This document shows, one piece after another, positions 11,961 to 23,110 of a DNA stretch of 64,000 bases (its first letter is position 1; each line of letters opens with the position of its first letter). The stretch spans positions 19,092,501 to 19,156,500 of the forward strand of contig NC_071336.1 of the NCBI RefSeq assembly GCF_027744825.2, in the 5' to 3' direction. The position numbers and the translations under genes were made by a program. This DNA is from Synchiropus splendidus. Its lineage: Eukaryota > Chordata > Actinopteri > Syngnathiformes > Callionymidae. The notes below the pieces were generated by a model. It searched no databases, was not told the DNA's origin, and saw nothing but the letters and a program-made list of their open reading frames with translations.

Positions 11961-12212
11961 CAAGTGGATGCACACAATCCACGCAGTCAGACGGCAAGTC
12001 TGAGGGGCAGGAACTCAAGCATCATGAACAGATTCAGACCGGTATAAAACTAGATTGACTGAGGTTAGACCCAGGTGCAAATGAGTGCTGGATGACAGAA
12101 GGCACGGAGACGAGACTAAATTAATGATTTAATTTACAAAGACGAGGTTTTACACAGACGAACAGGAACGATGAACGAAAGGCGGCGGAACCAGAACACG
12201 GACCGGGAACCA

Positions 12213-12350
12213 ATGTTCCCTCTAAGCAGCGCGCACGCGCAATTGCACACAGCTGATACGATCTCAGCGCAAAAAATATCTACACTGCGCAAAAAAAATC
12301 ATCCTGAATTGAATATAAATTACTGCAATTTCCGGACTACAGGGCCAGAT
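12213..12350 (+). mobile_element. TGTTCCCTCTAAGC...GCGCACGCGCAATTG repeat start
   Basis: ATGTTCCCTCTAAGCAGCGC is followed by ACGCGCAATTGCACAC, CTGCGCAAAAA and TTACTGCAATTTCCGGACTA. This matches a widespread teleost DNA-transposon-like repeat known from many introns. The CpG-rich start stands out against the AT-rich surroundings. The other end (a reverse-complement TTAGAGGGAA) was looked for downstream and not found, so the copy is probably truncated. Confidence 0.45.
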
Positions 12351-12563
12351 ACACAATGGGGCGAACACCAACTACAAGATTTGAAGTGAACTATTGGAGC
12401 TGGCTGATGTTTATGAGCTGATTCCTTAAAGACACTCGTGATTGGTCAAATTGGGTCAATTGGGCGGGAGAGTTACGCACAGGAGAGAGAAACGAGAGAG
12501 AATCATTGCAGCACAGGTTTCAGACTACAATACACAGAGACTACACGCTAGTCAGGCGAAGAA

Positions 12564-12591
<28 letters not shown>
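12564..12591. repeat. (AT)n microsatellite
   Basis: About 14 AT units. It creates a spurious Tyr/Ile-repeat reading frame. Confidence 0.95.
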
Positions 12592-12594
<3 letters not shown>

Positions 12595-12643
12595 TGCCCC
12601 AATGGTGCGATTACATTTAATCCAAACCAACACAGAGGCAAAA

Positions 12644-12646
<3 letters not shown>

Positions 12647-12685
<39 letters not shown>
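12647..12685. repeat. (AT)n microsatellite
   Basis: About 19 AT units after an A-rich run, 55 bp from the previous (AT)n tract. Confidence 0.95.
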
Positions 12686-12686
<1 letters not shown>

Positions 12687-13152
12687 CATTTTGTCCACAA
12701 ACGCTCAGTGGTGGAAAACCCACACACACACTATATGTGGGTAAATGACTATCAATGAGAAAACAAAAAGTGAGATTGACAAAATACTCACATGCAGAAA
12801 TCTACTGGAGATAAAAAAAAAAAATGAAAGCACAGACGAAGTGAGAAGAAACGAGAATATTTGAGGGAGAGAGAAGACTTGGGAGGGTTTATCATAGGAA
12901 CGAGAAGAAACCACCTCAGCGACACAAGCTGGTGTCGAGGCGTTGATATCCAGAGAAGTTAGATTACCAAATGCATGCCAGCTGCGTCACTCGGAAAGCT
13001 GGAGGAAGAACAGGAAACGGAAACGAAAGAATAACCAGGAGTCACAAGAATAAAAGCATGGGAAAAATGCGGACATGACATAGATGTCGGTAAGTGACTG
13101 CTGAGCACAAATTTAAGTTAACGGACTGATTCTTAGAGGAGGAAATCCTACG

Positions 13153-13344
13153 GTGGATAATATGGACTTTCACTTCGTACTTGTTAGGTATGTTGAAGGA
13201 ACACCATTGATTCAGGAATTTTTCTGTGGTCTCCTGCTCATGATTCAAAGAATTGCTTTTGCCTCTGTCTGTGTTGGTCTGGATTCAGGGATCTCTAAAA
13301 GACGTGGCATGGCCTGTCTGAGGAGGTGTTTTACACTCATGTAA
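13153..13344 (+). pseudogene. Possible hAT-type transposase peptide remnant
   Basis: The frame contains MDFHFVLVRYVEGTPLIQEF within its first 25 residues. FVLVRYVEG followed by IQEFF resembles the F-V-RYVD--G-IQE-F block of DUF4371/ZBED-like hAT transposases. Past this block the resemblance ends (residues 28 onward) and there is a stop after 63 codons. No flanking transposase sequence was found. A fossil fragment is plausible, and chance similarity is the alternative. Confidence 0.3.
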
Positions 13345-14225
13345 GTAAATGACATCTCAGTGTTGAAAAATGAGCTGAAACACAAAAATGACCTCTGACT
13401 ACAGGAGGGGATATAGTCAATGTAATCGCACCACTGGGGCATAATTTGATGCCGAAAGTTTCCAGACACTAGTCATTATCTCGGTCTCCTTTGTTTTTGG
13501 CAATGCCTCTGGATGCTGCGCATTAAAAATGAATGAAAAGACATTCGTTTGAAACCCGAATAAGCACAGTGATAAAATGATCATAAGCACAGTCTATAAA
13601 CTGATGAGTGAGATGATACCGAGGTATTTTCAATTTAATTTTGTAAATGTTATGACGCTGAATCTTGCGAGACACGAGTCTGCATGCGTGCATGGATTTG
13701 CACGGGTCCGAGTTTGACCATTTGAAAAAGATGGCTTCCATTTGAGATAAGTTCAGCCTCCAACTCACTTCTGTGTTTGGGCTGTACTTCAGAACATAAC
13801 TCACCCCAGTTAAAAAAAACATTGTGGTGTAGGAGAAAACATATATAAGGCATATATAATATTTTTTTTCAAAATTATATTGATTATATCAAAATCCGTT
13901 GCATGTCGTGGTGACACAACAAAGGCCCTCCTGTAAAGTTGCTTGTATCGACTTGAACTGAAACATAGAACGGAACATAGGCAAGACCAGAACAACAACA
14001 AAGTTAAAGGCGTAATTTTGACATTTATTGCACTGATGACAGTAAAAACGGTAGTTAAAATAAATATCACTCATCGGCTGCCACTCTCACTCATCCCTTC
14101 AGGTGTCCGGCTGCCACGAGCCTTGCCCCCCATTTGCTGCCGCAGCGGTTACTGCAGCACAGCTGCAGCCTACCACAATGTAGTTTTCGATGTCCGCTAG
14201 GAAGGGAGTGTAGCTTCTCGAAGCA
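13345..14225. other. Non-coding stretch, no firm feature
   Basis: Small overlapping frames on both strands at 13523-14315 show no motif. The last 150 bp are CpG- and CAGC-rich compared with the surroundings (TGCTGCCGCAGCGG near 14131-14144). Confidence 0.4.
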
Positions 14226-14800
14226 GTGGTTCTTCACTCGATTACGGCACCTCGCGATTGAGAGCGGATCGCCGCCGTGCATGAATTTGGCCACTCCGAC
14301 CTCTGTGTATGACATGCCTTCTCTCTGTCCCTCTCAATTTCAGCCCTGGACCAGGAACCATTTTCTTTTCTTACGTTGTCTCAATGTTGCCAACGCTCAA
14401 CCTCCAAAATAAATGTCTCCTCATCCATGTTGCTAACTTTGTCAAGAAAAAAAGTTCCGTCGTCAATCACACTCCTCGCGCCGGTTTTTGCCATAATGTT
14501 CATGTCATGAATGAATTTCAGTCCCGTCACTTTTTACACGCTGATTTCTTCCGTCCTTTAGTTCAAATGAAAAGGTTTCTAGCTGAACAGGCTCGTGTCC
14601 CCAACAATGCAACAGCGTTGTGTATCTAGCTTATTTAATTTACCCTCAATAGAAGAGTTACTGAAACATTTAACGATTAAAGGCTTGATATCCATCATCG
14701 TTCTGTTTTTCGCTGGAGCATGAGCTTGTCGCTGACCCGATTCGTTAACGGTTTCTAGCCGAGGTTTATTTACCTGCTCAGTCTTCATCAGTCACCCGAG
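14226..14800. repeat. Possible hAT-like non-autonomous element
   Basis: CAGTGGTTCTTCACTCG at 14226 resembles the CAGTGGTTCTCAAC termini of hAT elements and is followed by a GGCACC word. The interior (AAATGTCTCCTCATCCATGT, GCTAACTTTGTCAAG) is CpG-bearing and repeat-like. No right terminus or 8-bp duplication was found, so both the call and the right boundary are tentative. The 106-codon frame at 14309-14629 (+) has no recognisable domain. Confidence 0.25.
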
Positions 14801-16396
14801 TCTTTCCCTAAATCCCCTTGACAAGACCTCAGTGGGCAAAGTTAATTGGATCTGTGCAGTAGCCCGTATAAATGGAAGCAGAGGTAATAAGAAGAGAACA
14901 TCCGAAGAAGTAACAGCTAAATATCCATGAATTTTAACAGCCGATGCAAACTTTAGTTGCGCAGCTACCTTGGACTCGCTGGATTATTTATGCCGTCTAC
15001 ACGGGTGATCCTGTTTTACCAAGCATCTCTCCATAAACCTTTGTCATGAATTATGAATTTGGCTTTTGGATGGAAAAAAGTGTGAGCCGCAGAAGATGCT
15101 ACTGTGAAAACCTCATTAAAAAGTTTTTGTGTTTGGGGAAGTCTTAGATCATGTCGGATGAATTAGATGGTCTCTGCTGTGCGAGGACTGAGATCAGTGT
15201 GTGTAAGTGTGAGAGCGAGATTTCTGTCTGGTAGGCACTCGCTGGTGTCAGACTGCCAACCAAAAGGATGGCTACATAAAGAATGTTGCAAACTTTGGAA
15301 ATCTTTTGATCAACTGCTTTCCATTTCAAGTGGATTTAAAGCAACACAATGTGCCATCAAGCAATTGGGTTTCTACACTTTGACCAAACAGCACAACAGT
15401 CACACATGCAGATACAAATGGAATGCAAGAAAACACTAATACATTGGCGCTTTATAATAAGAGATTAGTGGCATCAGAAAGGGCAGGTTCTTCAACTCTT
15501 CCTCTGGAAACCTCGACATGAACTGTCGATGGAATAACTATGTTTTTCAGGGAAATGTTCATGGTAATTTTCATCTTATTGATTGGTAGATAGTCAAAAT
15601 GATGCATTAAGAAAATGATAATATAAGGAACACATTCTAAAAATACACCAATGGATGATGAAAAGTATAAGAGCTAAAGCAACAAAATAATGATTACACA
15701 TATATTTCGGGGTGTAACAACAGTCTGGAGCATGAAATTTCATGAACTGAAAAATTCCAAGACATAAGAAATTAAAAGATTTTTTTTTTTTTATTCTAAC
15801 TCGGTGTCTGTTTTGCCATTATCACTGACACCCCCACAGAGCACTCAGTGGATTCTTCCAACGGTCTTGCTACTGGGTCTGCATTGGATGCAGCCGGTTT
15901 ATTTATTTGTTCCAGCTTTTTTGCTGTGATTACCATGACTCCGCCATTTCTTTTCTGCAGTTTCAAGCAGTCAACCCCAGTTTTTGTAAGCAGTTTCAGA
16001 TCTTAATTCTTCGCGATAGACCCACCAATCTTCGAGGGTGCTCAAAAGTAGCCCTGCATTAAAGGTCTCAAATTTGTGTTACAAAGGACAACAAATTTAT
16101 TTAAGCCTGCCTTTTAGCAAAGTGTTTTCATGACATGTAAGAAATAATAAATATTAACCATTGAAATTGGTAAATACAAATTGGTTTTCATGCTTTCTCT
16201 ATTTACAGAGCAAAATAGAACCACAAGGTCACACCAGTCCCTTTTATTCTATTTTATTTTTTGCAAATTGTTTTCAATAAAGTTTTTGTATCCGTGGTGT
16301 TCATCATTTCTTCTTCTTCTTCTTTCTCTGTTTCATTTTGTGAGCATTATGTGTCATGGTCCCTGCATCATTTTCATTTCATGAGGCTACTTTTGG
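14801..16396. other. Non-coding stretch with a poly-T tract
   Basis: No gene is supported. Poly-T of about 13 lies at 15780-15792. A GGGGTGTAACAACAG word at 15709 recalls the start of a common fish repeat, but nothing else around it does. Confidence 0.45.
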
Positions 16397-16634
16397 CACA
16401 CACAACCACACACACTCACAGTTATGTTTTTTATGTTCTGTGGGGACATTTCAGTGACATTCATGCTTTCCCCAGTGTCCCACCCTAAACCTAACCATCC
16501 AAAACAAAGTTGTAACCTCAACCAGGACCTAAACCAAACTTAAATTCATTAAAATGACAGTTGTTTTGAAGGTTTAATTCACATATTAATGTTTAACCTT
16601 GTGGGGACAGTCAAAAGGACCCCACAAATAGCTA
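16397..16634 (-). repeat. GTGGGG...(GT)n teleost dispersed repeat, family R5, copy 1
   Basis: The reverse complement reads AGCTATTTGTGGGGTCCTTT, then CCCCACAAGG, then TTTAAGTTTGGTTTAGGTCC, then GGTTAGGTTTAGGGTG, then TGTCCCCACAG, then a GT-rich end. It aligns with 31700-31970 and, over one end, with 45655-45755. The layout (GTGGGGNCCTTT start, GGTTTAGG-rich middle, TCCCCACA, GT microsatellite tail) is a familiar repeat of teleost introns. The class is not established here. Confidence 0.75.
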
Positions 16635-17936
16635 AAGCTACATGAGAATGAACACACACAGACAAAAACTCTTGCCAAGGAAGTATGATGCAGTATGAGC
16701 TAATGCTTTATTTGATCCACCGAGTTGGATATTATTACAGGAAATTCTCAAATATCTTCTTTGTTAATCCTAGGGACCCCTGTTATCATTGCATGCCGTA
16801 CAGGATCATGTAGATTATGTGAACATGAAAAATATGCGCAGTCTAAAATTCTTTTGGCTAAATAAAAGTCTGTATTTTTTCCAAGCCAAAGCCATAGCCA
16901 AGCGAGCGGAGGTTAAATACCCTCGATTATCCCTCCATTAACCTACAAACAGCATCGCACTGAAGCTTCAAAGCAAGTCCACATGGAAGCTTATTGTTGG
17001 CTAAAAGGTGGGACATGCTGGGAATAACAATAATTCTCAGCAGTACACAGAGCCACTCACTGACCTTATTACGGGCTCAGGGTTTGAGTGGTTGCTAAAT
17101 TTAAACATAAATCCAGTGGGTTCACGGATATGTTTTTGAATACCTTGAGCTTTGGTGAAAGTCCTTTTGAAGCCTCCCCAAGAGCATTTGCATTTCCATG
17201 CTGTATCAGAGGGAAATCCTGACGGATAGCTTGACACAGATAACTGGTGTTGATAACTGATTGTGTTCCAAGCGATCATGAGATACGTCTCCACTTGAGT
17301 CCAGCTGACGCCCTGAACCAATCGAATTACTGACAGAGCAAACAGTTGCATGATTTGTGTTATGACAGATTGATTGTTCGTGTTGTACTGTGCAGTATCT
17401 TTTCATTAGGAGGCCAAAATGTTGCCATGCTGAGTCCCTCCTGGAGGCATCGGTTACCAACCTGAAGGCAGACTTTTTGAACTAAAGGTGTGAGGTTTGT
17501 TGCTCAGCTCAACCCTGTTTTGCATCTCAGTTGTAATGGTTGACACCCCTCTAAACCTGGATATGCCTATCTGTTAGTGTCCTCTGTTCTGTGCAGATCT
17601 TAAGACTGAAGTGACCAAGGTGAAAATCTGGTTGATATTTTGGGATAAGCGTTTTCCAAGACGGCAGAAATGCCCTGTGACCACAACGTGTCAGAGCCTG
17701 TGAAAGTGTCTGTGAAGTTTTGCACATATATCACACGCTGTCAGTGTTTGCACAGAACCAGCAGCAAGGACACTCGAACTCCAAGAATAAAGTCAACAAC
17801 TTATTCATTCTCAAAATGAACAGATGTAGACAGAAGGAAGCCAAAAGTGGGACCGTAACACAAAGGGAAATGAGGAATACTCTGAAAACAGAGAACAAAC
17901 TGTAAAGACGCTGTATCCATTAACTGGAAACCGTGT
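16635..17936. other. Non-coding stretch, no recognised feature
   Basis: No gene is supported. A 104-codon frame at 17037-17351 (-) overlaps another minus-strand frame and has no motif. Confidence 0.45.
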
Positions 17937-17961
17937 ATGCCTGCTGCCAAAGCATTCCAAA

Positions 17962-17976
17962 ACAGTAGGTGGCAGT
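17962..17976 (+). promoter_or_regulatory. CTCF-like motif, 14/15 match
   Basis: ACAGTAGGTGGCAGT matches the CTCF core CCASYAGRKGGCRSY at all but the first position. With equal base use, about 0.5 such matches are expected by chance over both strands of 64 kb, so the match alone is not decisive. It lies inside an open frame (17937-18296, +, 119 codons) that is Lys-rich but has no recognised domain. Confidence 0.3.
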
Positions 17977-18296
17977 GTAACAAGAAGCTGAAGCCTAAGG
18001 TAGCCAAACAGAGTCCCGAAGATAGCAACAACACAGAATCTCTGCCCCTAAAAAAGGAGGATTTGCACAAACAAAACTTACGTTCCGACTTTCTGGATCC
18101 TATGCAAATGACTCTGGGTATTCCTTCATACCGAGGGAGTCTCTCAATGCTGAGGAAGCTACGTTTCCTCAATCTTGCTCCTCAAATTTCAGCCCCAAAG
18201 AAACATGTGTGCTCACGAGAACATGCATGTTTGAGGATTATGAAGGTTGAGGATTTAGGAAGGAAGTGGAACACAGCCTTACTCTCTCAAAGCTGA

Positions 18297-21200
18297 AGGA
18301 TCAGGAAGCGAAAACGAAGAACAAACAGGGAATAAACAAGCACAGCACCACGTTGCCAGCATGGGAGCATTGACTGTCTGGCACACAGCACTGGAACCAG
18401 GAGTCTGCCATGCAGCAGGTGAATCGTTAATTGGCAAATCACAGGCAAATGGATCACAGGCAAAATCATCAGAGAAATGCAACTAAGCAGCTTAGTTCCA
18501 ATTCTGCAGTTAAAAAGCTTAGTAGCAACAACCAATATGAAATCTTCTTCCATTGAAATGTTGAAGTTAACATACCACGGAATGAATGAGGTCATGTGAA
18601 AAAGATGGTGCTTTGACTCATTTCTCCTGGCAGTGAACACGGGTCAAACCGTTGCCGTGGACAGAATCACGATATCATCATTACACACAAAGTGAAATGA
18701 CACACATAAATATGAATGTAAAATAGTGTCTTAGGATCCTAGCATTCTGTTTAACCTTGTAGTGTCCCCAAATGTTTATAGACTCAACATCTCTTACATG
18801 TCCGTTGACAACAGTGGCAGATATTTACACTTTTTTGACAGATTCTTTTAAGTCCAGATCCAGAGAAATTCACTGGTATTAACATATTGTAAACGGTGAA
18901 GCTAGAATGCTAGCTGGCACGCGACACGGAATAGCAGCAAGCTATAACCAACACTAAGCTGTTCTCCAAGGGGCCTCATCCTAATAAAAGAGGGGATAAA
19001 CTACATCTATCATATGACAAAAAAATTGAAACATTGCATAGAGGACAGATATGGTAACTATTTGACCAAGAGACAGGTTCCTGGACCTCACAGTTAAGAC
19101 CAGAGTTGAAGGACTCTCGGCACCAAAGACTTTACCCCAAAACGTGTAACTGTTGGCCTAAAAGCTGCACACTTTCAATAGCTTGTCCGACACAATGACT
19201 CAATCGTGACATTCTAAACCAACTATTGCATTTATATGTTCACCAGCTGCCCGGAGATTGACGTTTTCTCTTTTGTTTATTGTCTTAACCCATGCTAGTT
19301 TGGCTAGTTCTTCAGATTCCAATTACAATGTCATTTATTCTATGTGTCATGAAACGGGTGACAAATGCTGCCAAACTATTCTAAGTGAGAACCTTTAAAT
19401 TGTTCATCATCTGAAAAAGAAAGAAGTTAAAATCCATGTTTTCATTCTTAAGTTTATCTTTTGCCACCAAACGTCATTCAACAGTGCGATGGTTCAGGAG
19501 ATAGAGGAGGTATTCCGATAACATAAATGTCTATTTTCACACAAATGCTGAATCAAAGTGGCAGTAAAGAACTCATTTGGAGTTCAGTGTTGCTGCAGCG
19601 TGTCAGTAGCTTAACACTGGCTGGCTTTTATCTAATTATCTCCTCTCTTGTCCAGCAGTGTCAACTTGTTGTCTACCGACCATAATTTAAGTATTAGTCA
19701 CTATCTCTCTCACTAAAGCCATGAAGCATGGCCTCAAAAGAGGCTCGCTGCCTCTGTGTTTGGAACAATAACAACACTAAGGTCAATGGAATATTGCAGC
19801 TGAACAAATGTGAGAGGATGTTACCAAATGTGTGTATTTTCTCGATCCATGGAAAACAAAAGGAGGTGTGATAAACTCGGTCACCATTTTAGCCGTTGAC
19901 TTACCCCGTGATTCATTTCATTTTGTCGACCTCAAATATCTGATAGAATTGCGTCTGTGGCTTTTGAGTACAATGTCAAATGATTTGTTGCTGCTTTGCT
20001 CATTGTGCTCAGTGAGGTGGAGAGATGACGGGAGCCGACAGCAGCGGCGGCGGCAGCGGTAATTTGCATATATCAAAACATGTTTGTTATATTTGTTGTT
20101 TTCCTCACAGAGCCCAAAATTCATTCACAAGTAAAATGGGAACGTTGGAACACTAGGGATGCTTTATTACATATATTGGGACACATCAACATCACGCCAT
20201 TCCAAAATGTTCTCTCGAAAGACCGGTTTTACACTGCTGCTCAGAACAAACTCAACACTGTTGGAGATGGTGCGACCAGATTAAGTATTCAGCACATTTC
20301 CAGAGCAGTTAGTCTCCAGTGTTGGAACTTCACACACACATCCGTCTTATTATCATACCCAAAGGTGGTAGTGGGGATCAAAGGCAGGGGTGTACTGTTT
20401 AATATTTCACTTCATTATGGTGTGAGGGCCTTTGATTACTGTCCTTTGTGTGTCTCTGTCAATTTGTTGCAGCGACATCCTATTGTGAAGAGCAAGGGAT
20501 GAAATTTTAATCGTGGTGGATCTACTGTTCAGAACAAAGACACCCATAGATGCTCTTAAATATGAGTCTCGAGTAGAAGGCCTTGGTCTCCACATGTTTC
20601 TGACTTGACTGTATGTCCTACAATTCCTTTGGGAAACATTCTGCACCCACCTAACGTGTCAATGTTCACTTTCACCTCTGTGATTTATCAATCAATCATT
20701 GACATTGAACCCTTTCCAGCCCTTGAAGTACCACTGACATTAATAGAGGGAACATTAGAGTGCAAGATATTGCTGTTGCCAGTCAACCCCCTCATGCTTT
20801 ACCCTTTTGGAGCCAGTGTTTTTTCACTGCAATATTCATATTTGATCACTCTTTCAAAAGGCTGCAGCTTGAGCAAAGTTAGAGATAAAGGTACAGTATA
20901 CTGTCAAGCAAAATCTTCAGCATGGCCCAAACTTTGGTGTGGAACTAAATTCACTTATTTCATTTGTATATTACTGTATAATGTCACCTGGCAGTCCGGT
21001 ATTTCTAAGGGTTTCTTTTCACATTACTGCATCACAGTGAAGCACGGTGAACGGCCACTATGTGCAGAAGCAGTGTCACTCTCTGTCATACTGAGCAAGT
21101 TGAACATGTTCATGAGTTATTTAAATTTGCTTTCTTGCTTTCTGTGCCTACTGCCTAAGTAGAACCTCCCTCTTCTCCTCCAAACCACTAACGTTGCTCA

Positions 21201-22875
21201 GATAACAGTTACAAGAGACTGCCATCTGCTTGCATGAATTTCTAACTATGTACATCAGGCTCCAGATTTGCAGATTGGTTTGTTTAAATGCTGCCACAAT
21301 TTCGCCTTATGGGGTAAAGGGTGTCTCTTGCATATCATCCTGAGCAAGTCAAAAAATGAATAAATTAATATAGTGTTGAATTCAAATTCAATGGGCACAA
21401 CCTCAGATCTACTGTACTTTCACTGGTGAATTGTAAAATGTATGTGTAACTTATGTTTGAAAATTAGCTAAAATACATATATTTGAAGGTTAATCAATGT
21501 TGGAACCAGATTCATCCGTCGACTACTGAATGATGGCTCCCAAGATATTCCCCAGTGGGAATGTAGATGTTCATATGGCGTGCTGTCTCTTCCTGAGTGG
21601 TGCAAGCTTGCTGTGTTATGGAACCCAAAGGGATGGTGACATTCTTCCTCAATCCTGTGTAATGATGCTTGGCTGATGGTCTGGTAAAGCAAACCCAACC
21701 CAGATTCCTCTGTTGAGATTCGGGGTTCAAGCCGTGGGCAATATCTCATGTTGATGAGAAAACAAATGGGGAATATAGTCCTACCTAGCCATGACAAGTA
21801 AGCAGGATGAAGAGCGATACCATGCAGTGACAATAATATTATGTGATTACAATGATCTTGTTTCATCATGTCTACTTGCAATGAGAGAACAGAACAGGAA
21901 CCTCACGTGTCTCATGTGAATAACCACTTTCCAGTTTGTCTCACTGACATGCGACTACAGGCTACAGAGATTTGGTTTGCTCTTCCACGAGTGAGAAAGA
22001 TCAAACTGAAGCTCTCTGGATGTCAATATCAGGCTCCTAATTGAGGTGTGGTCTGGAATGCAGCATGTTATTATTTACTGTAGTTAAATAAACATGATGA
22101 AATGGGATGGCAGACTGACGGTGCAGGGCCAACCGTGGAGTCGATGCATTGATTGAGGCACGCTCCACAGTGCATGAAGGACTGTCTTCCCTGACAGTCG
22201 CAGACATTGCAGATAAGGTACAACAGAGATGTAAATATTGCTCCTCACCTGTCTCGGCATTATGTATGACACGCAGGCTTTTAGGCGTCAGAAATGTAAC
22301 CCATGAAATCATACTGTATTCTCCACTGAGAAGCTAAGACTGGAGACGATTCCTGCAGAGAATCGCAGAGTTTCTGTTGTAATGTAAAAATATTGAATTG
22401 TCAGTCAAGGTCTGAGCGGGCTGCCAATTCTTTGGTTAGTTTAGCTCTACATCGCTTTACATCCCTGTCAGAACAAAAGCGCTGTATCAAACATACATTT
22501 ATATATTTATATACAACATCTGGCAGCACGCTGTCTGGGAAAGTGATCGCAAAAGAAAGCTCTGAAAAGTGCTGAAGGAAAATAAGAGCACGTAATGACT
22601 GGCAAAGGAATTGTTTCCACACTTGACAAATCACCTCTTCAACACTGTAATTGAGATAAATCTACTCTCTTTCACTGTCTGTTCAGAATTAATTTACTCT
22701 TTGTAACTCAATATTAATTGCTTTTTTTAATTAATTAATTATAAAACCAAGTTATGAAACTTGACCCTTTATTTTCATACTTATATTTCTGGTGTGCTTT
22801 TCCATATTTTTGTCCTGAGTTAAGTTATTCAGTCTCAGATGGATAACTTGACATTTCACAATCTATCAAGCCTGT
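18297..22875. other. Non-coding stretch; contains an unsupported 185-codon frame
   Basis: No gene, RNA or repeat was identified with confidence. A GGCGGCGGCAGCGG trinucleotide run lies at 20046-20059. The open frame at 20605-21162 (+) is the longest in the window but is hydrophobic and Cys/Leu-rich, without a domain. A truncated frame at 20080-20502 (+) has no motif. Confidence 0.45.
20605..21162 (+). other. Unsupported open reading frame, 185 codons
   Basis: This is the longest open frame in the window. The predicted product has no recognised family, is rich in Leu, Ser and Cys, and shows several hydrophobic stretches. Its composition looks like translated AT-rich non-coding DNA rather than a protein. 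No TATA box, splice-site pair or neighbouring exon was seen. Probably spurious. Confidence 0.12.
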
Positions 22876-23110
22876 GCTTAGCGAAAATGCGCAAAAAAGA
22901 AAGTGCAACTTTATGCCTGTTTCCATTTGTTATTATTTTCGCGATTATTGAGAGGACAGTGCGTCATCTAAATTCCGATTCTACATCCCTTCAACCAGAT
23001 CTCACTTTATCGATGGCCGCCATTTATACGTATATGTAGGGTGTGATATCTGGTCCAGTCATTGTTTATCCACAAAATCTGTTTGCACAGCCAAAAGTCA
23101 CATTTCCTTT
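22876..23110 (+). repeat. Unnamed dispersed repeat, family R2, copy 1
   Basis: Aligns with 49841-50110 in the same orientation. Common words: GCGATTATTGAGAGGACAGT and GTGCGTCAT (one or two differences in copy 2), TTTGTTATTATTTT, GTCCAGTCATTGTTTATCCA with ACAAAATCTGT, and CTAAAAGTCRYATTTCCTTT-like text at the end. Copy 1 is about 35 bp shorter because a central segment is missing. Translations of both copies share IIERTVRH, which only reflects the DNA similarity. The class is unknown and no ends were defined. Confidence 0.72.

Larger units (their letters stand above)
11961..13080. repeat. Composite repeat block, possibly nested insertions
   Basis: The left part (about 11960-12208) has GACCCAGGTGCAAATGAG, TTAATGATTTAATTTACAAA and GACGAACAGGAAC. 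The right part (about 12990-13080) has GGAAGAACAGGAAACGGAAA and ATGCGGACATGACATAG. Both resemble pieces of one fish dispersed element rich in ACAGGAAC words. Between them sits a TTCCCTCTAAGC element and two (AT)n tracts. A simple reading is that one element was split by another, but no target duplication was confirmed and neither family could be named. Confidence 0.4.

Noticed and set aside
12506..12748. 80-codon frame with long YIYIYI repeats
   Set aside because: It is the translation of two (AT)n microsatellites, not a protein.
21715..21745. GGGGTTCAAGCC as a tRNA or SINE B-box
   Set aside because: No A-box at the proper distance and no cloverleaf could be drawn.
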